Shown in pieces: positions 5,240-6,167 of a DNA stretch of 6,167 bases; position 1 is the first letter of the stretch, and each line of letters starts with the position of its first letter. The translations under genes and the position numbers were made by a program. This DNA is from an uncultured Bacteroidota bacterium. Its GTDB lineage: Bacteria; Bacteroidota; Bacteroidia; Flavobacteriales; Flavobacteriaceae. The notes below the pieces were generated by a model. That model worked only from the letters and a program-made list of their open reading frames with translations, searched no databases and was not told where the DNA came from. The stretch spans positions 1 through 6,167 of the forward strand of contig CAIRNC010000452.1 in NCBI GenBank assembly GCA_903879875.1. The letters are read 5' to 3'.

Positions 5240-6167
5240 GATCTATATTCGAGTTGATGGCGGAAACAAAATAGGTTTAGGTCATTTAGTGAGATGTATA
5301 GGTTTATCTTTGATGTTAAAAGAAGATTTTGATATTACTTTCGTTACTTTTCCTATTCCAAAGGATATTTCTGAAGATATAATTTCAAATGGATTTCGAT
5401 GGATTAAAATAGACTATGAGGACGAATTTTTTGAAACTATAACACCTTTTGATTTGATTATTTTAGATCATTATGGATTGGATTCATTTTATCAAAAAAA
5501 AATTAAGGAAATAGGATGTAATCTAATTTGTATAGATGATTTACATGATAAGGAATTTTATGCTGATTTAATTATTAATCATACTCCAGGAATTGTTGAA
5601 AGTGATTACAAAGCACAATCTTATACTAAATTTGCACTAGGAATAGAATTTGCATTGCTAAGACCCGTTTTTTTAGAAGTAGCAAGACATGACAGACAGA
5701 TTGAGAAAATAGATACCTTATTTGTTTGTTTTGGAGGAGCAGATTTTAAAAATTTAACTTCAATTACATTAAATGTTGCTTTAGAATTTCAATCATTTAA
5801 AAAAATAATTATAGTAACTGGAGCTTCATTTGAATTTAAAAATGAATTAAAATTATTAATCAATAATAATTCTAAAATAGATTGGTTTTCAGCTGTTTCT
5901 GACGAAAAAATTTTGGAATTGATGTTGCTTTCAGATATAGCAATAGTTCCATCAAGTGGAATTTTGCTTGAAGTTTTGAGTACAGGTTGTAAAGTTATTA
6001 CTGGTATGTATATAGAAAATCAAATTAATGCTTTAAAGAATGTTTCATCGCAAAGCAATATAATTATAACAGAATCATTTTCAGATAATGATATTCGAAA
6101 TGCAATATTTGAAGCTTTAAATTCAGATGTTCACTTTGTTAAAATTATAGATGGTAAACAGAAAGAA
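5229..6167 (+). CDS. pseG: PseG-type UDP-2,4-diacetamido-2,4,6-trideoxy-beta-L-altropyranose hydrolase, 3' end beyond the window
   Basis: The frame is open from the ATG at 5229 to the last base (313 codons, no stop). Related SpsG/PseG-like proteins run to about 340 residues, so only the C-terminus should be missing. PseG removes UDP from the diacetamido sugar with inversion, releasing the hexose used by the synthase. The signature RVDGGNKIGLGHLVRC occupies residues 8-23; H19 matches the catalytic histidine of Campylobacter PseG and D10 the conserved aspartate. Further GT-B-like marks are LIILDHYG, CIDDLHDKEFYADLIINH, LFVCFGGADFKNLTS, and SDIAIVPSSGILLEVLSTG with E248 in the nucleotide-contacting position. 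The start overlaps the cytidylyltransferase gene by 11 bases. The family motif begins at residue 8, so this start is well placed. The presence of PseG, rather than a NeuC/LegG-type epimerase, is the best argument for a pseudaminic-type (L-altro) pathway. A nine-A tract at 5494-5502 lies inside the gene. Confidence 0.92.
   Translation, partial: MSNKIYIRVDGGNKIGLGHLVRCIGLSLMLKEDFDITFVTFPIPKDISEDIISNGFRWIKIDYEDEFFETITPFDLIILDHYGLDSFYQKKIKEIGCNLICIDDLHDKEFYADLIINHTPGIVESDYKAQSYTKFALGIEFALLRPVFLEVARHDRQIEKIDTLFVCFGGADFKNLTSITLNVALEFQSFKKIIIVTGASFEFKNELKLLINNNSKIDWFSAVSDEKILELMLLSDIAIVPSSGILLEVLSTGCKVITGMYIENQINALKNVSSQSNIIITESFSDNDIRNAIFEALNSDVHFVKIIDGKQKE
5494..5502 (+). repeat. A9 homopolymer tract inside pseG
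   Basis: Nine consecutive A bases span codons 89-92 (Q-K-K-I) of the hydrolase gene. Loss or gain of one A would put a stop codon within about three codons (TAG after A8, TAA after A10). It is the longest homopolymer I found here; several 8-base A or T tracts occur in the AKR and SDR genes, so it may be background of an AT-rich, lysine-rich gene. Confidence 0.6.

Noticed and set aside
2..6167. Sialic acid (Neu5Ac) or standard legionaminic acid operon
   Set aside because: No NeuC/LegG-type UDP-GlcNAc 2-epimerase is present; instead there are PseC-type and PseG-type proteins. An SpsE-like route to a legionaminic-like sugar cannot be fully excluded because the synthase and cytidylyltransferase resemble SpsE and SpsF.

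Overview
The window is strongly AT-rich (about 30% GC by eye, A/T-ending codons throughout) and packed with seven genes, all on the + strand. Junctions are either gaps of at most 7 bases or overlaps of 11 to 23 bases. Almost no start codon is preceded by a Shine-Dalgarno sequence. Low GC plus starts lacking SD sequences fits a member of the Bacteroidota (Flavobacterium-like). This is an inference; an AT-rich member of another phylum is not excluded. No RNA gene, mobile element, CRISPR array, terminator or intergenic stretch longer than 7 bases is visible.

The genes form part of a nonulosonic acid (sialic-acid-like nine-carbon sugar) operon, most likely of the pseudaminic acid type, for a surface polysaccharide or glycoprotein glycan. 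In order they are: a NeuB/PseI-family PEP-condensing synthase lacking only its first few residues at the left edge (2-1060); a PseH-like GNAT acetyltransferase (1063-1587); a PseC-type PLP aminotransferase (1589-2791); an aldo/keto reductase (2778-3620); a short-chain dehydrogenase/reductase resembling Campylobacter PtmA (3628-4413); an SpsF-type cytidylyltransferase (4391-5239); and a PseG-type UDP-sugar hydrolase running off the right edge (5229-6167).

In the expected pathway a UDP-GlcNAc 4,6-dehydratase (PseB, not in this window) makes the 4-keto sugar. PseC aminates C-4, the GNAT acetylates that amine, PseG removes UDP, the synthase condenses the free hexose with phosphoenolpyruvate, and the cytidylyltransferase makes the CMP-activated donor. 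Five of these steps are encoded here. The set also matches the Bacillus spore-coat genes spsC, D, E, F and G in family content, but not in order.

The unexplained part is the pair of oxidoreductases, AKR and SDR, in the middle of the operon. Neither is needed for the standard pseudaminic acid route. Both have intact catalytic residues and are tightly coupled to their neighbours. The best guess is that they make a modified or epimerised nonulosonic acid, or supply an unusual precursor. The synthase, acetyltransferase and cytidylyltransferase also differ from the textbook PseI/PseH/PseF types, so the final sugar may not be ordinary Pse5Ac7Ac.
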